Of a DNA stretch of 64,000 nucleotides, positions 61,052 through 64,000 are shown one piece after another. Made by a program: the position numbers and the translations under genes. Below the pieces are notes generated by a model. It was given only the letters and a program-made list of their open reading frames with translations. It was not told where the DNA came from and did not search any database. The stretch is taken from NCBI RefSeq assembly GCF_002343915.1, contig NZ_NETK01000001.1, positions 7,826,001 to 7,890,000 of the forward strand. Reading direction: 5' to 3'. The DNA comes from Nannocystis exedens. Its GTDB lineage: Bacteria; Myxococcota_A; Polyangia; Nannocystales; Nannocystaceae. Position 1 is the stretch's first letter; each line of letters begins with the position of its first letter.

Positions 61052-62147
61052 CGTCGCAGTGGCGTGTGGCGGCGACTCGACCACCGCGACCGGCTTTACG
61101 ACCACGCCTCTCACGACGACGGCGCCCCTCAGCACGAGCGGCGTCGACGGCTCCACGAGCACGAGCGGCACGAGCACGAGCACGAGCACGAGCGCGGGTT
61201 CCGACTCTGGCGGCGAGGACAGCGCCGCGAGCGCGAGCGGCATGAGCGCGGCCAGCGTGGCCGACGTCGGCCAGATCCCCGACTTCCCGACCACGCCCGG
61301 CTGCCAGGGCAAGATCGACTTTCTGTTCGTGATCTCGTCCAGCGTGGAGATGCTCCCCAAGCAGCTTCAGCTCCAGGAGGCGTTCCCGGAGTTCGTCAAA
61401 ATCCTCGAGGACGACTTCGCCGACTTCGACTACCACGTGATGGTCGTCGATGCCTCGCTCCCGTACTTGCCGAGCTGCGACATCTGCTACTCGTGCTCGG
61501 AGGAGATCATGTGCGACGGCCCGGGTTGCTCGCAGTGGGACGGGCCCGAGGACTACCCATGCCACGACATCCTGCTCGACGAGTGTGTCCCGGTCGAGGG
61601 CGCAGGAGTCACGATCGCCGGCAACTTCGGGGCGTCGAACAAGCAGTGCCTTCCTGCCGATGGCCCGCGCTTCATCACGAAGGACGACCCTGACCTCCCG
61701 GGGACCTTCGGCTGCATCTCGATGCTCGGTGCGGGCCCCAAGTTGCCCACCGCCATCAGCTCGATGCTCGCGGCGCTGGAGCCCGAGAACTTGAGCAAGT
61801 GGGGCTGTAACAAGGGTTTCCTGCGCCCGGATGCGCTCCTGGCGATCATCATCGTCGCCGGCGACGACAACTTCCATCCGGGGACACCGGCCGACTGGTA
61901 CGCGAAGGTACTCGAGGCCAAGCAGGGCAACGAGGACGCGCTCGTGCCCCTCGTGATCTCCCATGATCGCGATCAGCCGAACCCGAAGTGCGAGGGCCCC
62001 GTCTCCACGAACGTGATGCACGCGTTCGTCGACGTGGCGAAGCATGGGCACTTCGGCAGCATGTGCGAGAAGAGCTACGTTTCCTTCATGAAGGAGATGG
62101 CGGGGACGATCCTCGACCTGTGTTCGATCTTCATCCCGCCGCAGTGA
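61008..62147 (+). CDS. lipoprotein with degenerate VWA-like domain
   Basis: A 379-residue lipoprotein. GTG 61008 gives a signal peptide with lipobox SVAVAC, followed by a long Ser/Thr/Gly linker in which STSTSTS-type repeats dominate. The domain begins KIDFLFVISSSVEMLPKQLQ: the VWA fold pattern is there but the DxSxS metal motif has become ISSSVE. It is distantly like the lipoprotein at 2714-4204 (both have PDALLAIIIV/VLAIVIMTD-type strands). A longer frame from GTG 60972 is possible. Confidence 0.75.
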   Translation: MSPPSPFAPLAAAVSVAVACGGDSTTATGFTTTPLTTTAPLSTSGVDGSTSTSGTSTSTSTSAGSDSGGEDSAASASGMSAASVADVGQIPDFPTTPGCQGKIDFLFVISSSVEMLPKQLQLQEAFPEFVKILEDDFADFDYHVMVVDASLPYLPSCDICYSCSEEIMCDGPGCSQWDGPEDYPCHDILLDECVPVEGAGVTIAGNFGASNKQCLPADGPRFITKDDPDLPGTFGCISMLGAGPKLPTAISSMLAALEPENLSKWGCNKGFLRPDALLAIIIVAGDDNFHPGTPADWYAKVLEAKQGNEDALVPLVISHDRDQPNPKCEGPVSTNVMHAFVDVAKHGHFGSMCEKSYVSFMKEMAGTILDLCSIFIPPQ

Positions 62148-62150
62148 GCG

Positions 62151-63887
62151 CTACCCGCGAATCATGCCGGCGATCCACTGCGCGGCGCCCTCGACCTCCT
62201 CCGAGCCGGTCCACGCGCACATGTACTCGCACGCGAGCGCGAGCACGCGGTCCTGGCCGTTCGAGGCGCCGTTGCGCTTCATGTAGTCCACACGAGGCGA
62301 GGCCGCGTCCTTGACCGCGAAGAGCCACGCGTTGTCCCCGCCCTGATTCTCGTGGACTGTCGCGCCGACGATCGTCGCGCCCTCCATGTTGGTGCCGATC
62401 CCATAGCACGTCGCGGCGCCAGGGGAGCCCTCGACCCGCGGAGCCTTCACCTCCGACAGATCCTCGCTCAGCCAACGGATCAGGATCTGCGGCTTGTTGG
62501 ACGGGTTGTCGGGATCGTTCTGCGCGTAGCCGCAGACCACGAGACCTTCCTTGGACGACGCGGCCGCGAAGATCGCGTCGCTGTCCATCTTATCGCCCGG
62601 CGACGTCCACTCGCCGATGCGCTTGCCCTTGCCCTCGAAGATAAGCACGACTCCACGCCGCCACTGCTTGTTGGTGATCGGATCCTCCATCTCGCGCGTG
62701 CCGGCGACGGCGACGCGGCCGCTCTCGAGCACCGCGACGGCATAACCGCGCTCGCTACGCTCGGTCGTGAGGTCGTTCGGGTCGTTGAAGATGTCGGGCC
62801 CATACGCCTGCTTGTCGGCGCTGAAGACCCACGTCGCCATGTCCCAGACCTCGGGCCCCTTCTTCACGCGCACCGACCCGGCCACGTAGATCGACTGGTC
62901 CGCCGTGACCCCGACACCGCGCGCCTCGGTCCCGGGCGGCCCGAGCACTTCCCAGAGCAGCCCGCCGCCGGTGCCGAAGCGGGCGACGTACATCCGCGGC
63001 TCGCCGGCGACCTGCGCCGTGCCAACGGCAATGATGTTGCCGTCGCCGTCCACCGCGAGCCCGCCGAGGCCGAGGTGCCCGGTCTTTAGTTCCGCGCGCA
63101 GCGTCCAGTCCGTGTGCTTCTGCGTCCACCCATCGCTCGTGGCGATCCAGGTCCCCGACTTGTCGTAGCGGCGCAGGATCGCCAGGACCTGGCCGTTGTC
63201 CCAATGGACGCCCGCCCCGATCGCGTTGTTGCCGTCCAGCGCGACCGCGTTGCCGGTGCTGAACATCCCGTCGTGTTGCTCGAGCGTGAGCCAGACCGTG
63301 CTGCCGGGGTCCTTGACCACGCTCGGCTGGTAGATCGACGCCTCCGCCGTCTGCCCGCCCGCATCGCGCACAACCACCGTCAGGTGGCTGCCGGGGTTGT
63401 TCGCCGGCCCGCTCGTGACCGGGAAGACGAACGGCATGCCCGCGGGGCCGGTGGCGATCACGACGCCGTCGTCCAGGAGATCGGCCTCGACCGCGTCGGC
63501 GCTGGCCTTGTAGGTCACGATGGTCGGCCCGACCTCGGACGCCTCTGGCGGGTCGCACGCGAGCTCGTCGATCCACGGTGGGGGGTCGTTCAGCTCGCCG
63601 GTGGTTCCGGACGTCCACGTGTCCTCCGAGGCACTGTCGCCCGCGTCGCCGCTGCCGCCGCTGCCGCCGCTGCCGCCGCTGAGGGAGTCCGAGGTCATGA
63701 TGCCGGGCCCCGTGCTGCTGGAGGTGGTCACGGTCCCTTCGCCCCCAGCGCTCCCGTCCTCCGCGTCGCAGTAGGTCATCGAGATCCCGCAAGCCGCCAG
63801 CTCCGCCCCGTCGAAGCATCCGGAGCTGAGCAACGCGCTGAGGCATGCGGAGGCGGCGAGGGACGGGCGGCGCAGGACTCGGAGCAT
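62151..63887 (-). CDS. large lipoprotein with beta-propeller-like repeats
   Basis: A 578-residue exported protein. The signal peptide ends LLSSGC (lipobox), followed by a Gly/Ser/Thr linker with GGSGGSGGSGDAG, an Ig-like domain (about 105-170) and repeated segments of the SBBP/NHL type (LGGLAVDGDGNIIAVGTAQV; RGVGVTADQSIYVAGSVRVK; GYAVAVLESGRVAVAGTREM), likely a beta-propeller. ATG 63887 is chosen over an in-frame GTG at 63896. It converges with the VWA-like lipoprotein gene, three bases apart. A surface or adhesive role is plausible, not shown. Confidence 0.78.
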   Translation of the reverse strand: MLRVLRRPSLAASACLSALLSSGCFDGAELAACGISMTYCDAEDGSAGGEGTVTTSSSTGPGIMTSDSLSGGSGGSGGSGDAGDSASEDTWTSGTTGELNDPPPWIDELACDPPEASEVGPTIVTYKASADAVEADLLDDGVVIATGPAGMPFVFPVTSGPANNPGSHLTVVVRDAGGQTAEASIYQPSVVKDPGSTVWLTLEQHDGMFSTGNAVALDGNNAIGAGVHWDNGQVLAILRRYDKSGTWIATSDGWTQKHTDWTLRAELKTGHLGLGGLAVDGDGNIIAVGTAQVAGEPRMYVARFGTGGGLLWEVLGPPGTEARGVGVTADQSIYVAGSVRVKKGPEVWDMATWVFSADKQAYGPDIFNDPNDLTTERSERGYAVAVLESGRVAVAGTREMEDPITNKQWRRGVVLIFEGKGKRIGEWTSPGDKMDSDAIFAAASSKEGLVVCGYAQNDPDNPSNKPQILIRWLSEDLSEVKAPRVEGSPGAATCYGIGTNMEGATIVGATVHENQGGDNAWLFAVKDAASPRVDYMKRNGASNGQDRVLALACEYMCAWTGSEEVEGAAQWIAGMIRG

Positions 63888-64000
63888 GCCCGCCACAGTA
63901 GCGCAACTTCGCGCGTCGTGTCATTCAAAGAAATAGGGCCGCATGTGGGTCAATTGCTCACTGAAAGCGCTGTAACAACGGTTGTGCTCCTCGCCGATCC

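Overview
The window is a GC-rich (about 70% by eye) bacterial chromosome segment that looks myxobacterial, probably of the Nannocystis/Haliangium type. The basis is a set of secreted lipoproteins with long Ser/Thr/Gly linkers and Cys-rich tails, VWA-like lipoproteins, PurS-type domains fused to PurL, and a DUF2169/DUF4150 type VI effector cluster. This is inference from protein style; no 16S or other marker gene is present.

Left core (1-10.4 kb): the end of leuS, a phosphate-type porin, a VWA-like lipoprotein, a winged-helix protein, purL-purQ and a membrane-anchored glycerophosphodiesterase.

Integrated element (about 10.5-32.5 kb): this is the most interesting part. A tyrosine recombinase with an N-terminal excisionase-type helix-turn-helix sits at the left edge. 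A leftward operon of eleven tightly packed genes (21.7 to 12.2 kb) encodes mostly proteins with one terminal membrane segment: a lytic-transglycosylase-like protein, a ClpP/SDH-like protease, a methyltransferase-like protein and several unknowns. It also encodes two beta-rich proteins without membrane segments. A divergent rightward operon (22.2 to 32.5 kb) encodes two charged proteins, a 2458-residue DNA methylase-SNF2 helicase-sliding clamp fusion, a membrane-anchored M23-like protein and one more small membrane protein. No terminase, portal, tail, relaxase or conjugation gene is visible. My working hypothesis is a provirus of a tailless, membrane-containing virus, unproven. The fusion gene carries four TTGAC-N8-GTCAA inverted repeats in its linker, three of them exactly 57 bp apart. 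A fifth lies in the leftward operon and a sixth outside the element.

Accessory region (32.5-51.2 kb): an AT-rich DUF262-AlbA-like gene (candidate defence gene), two complete IS66 elements of nearly equal length bracketing a foreign-looking acyltransferase/AraC pair, a broken IS630, an AT-rich orphan gene, and a T6SS-type cluster. That cluster consists of a DUF2169 adaptor, a ketosynthase-like protein, a DUF4150 protein with an HEFGH metallopeptidase end, and a putative partner. Decayed IS66 pieces follow.

Right part (51.2-64 kb): lipoproteins, a SEC-C protein, a SprT-like zinc protein, an HExxH lipoprotein, a small-gene island with three paralogous MerR-like regulators, and two large lipoproteins. 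Three genes need one extra base at a G or C run to read through, which suggests assembly errors.
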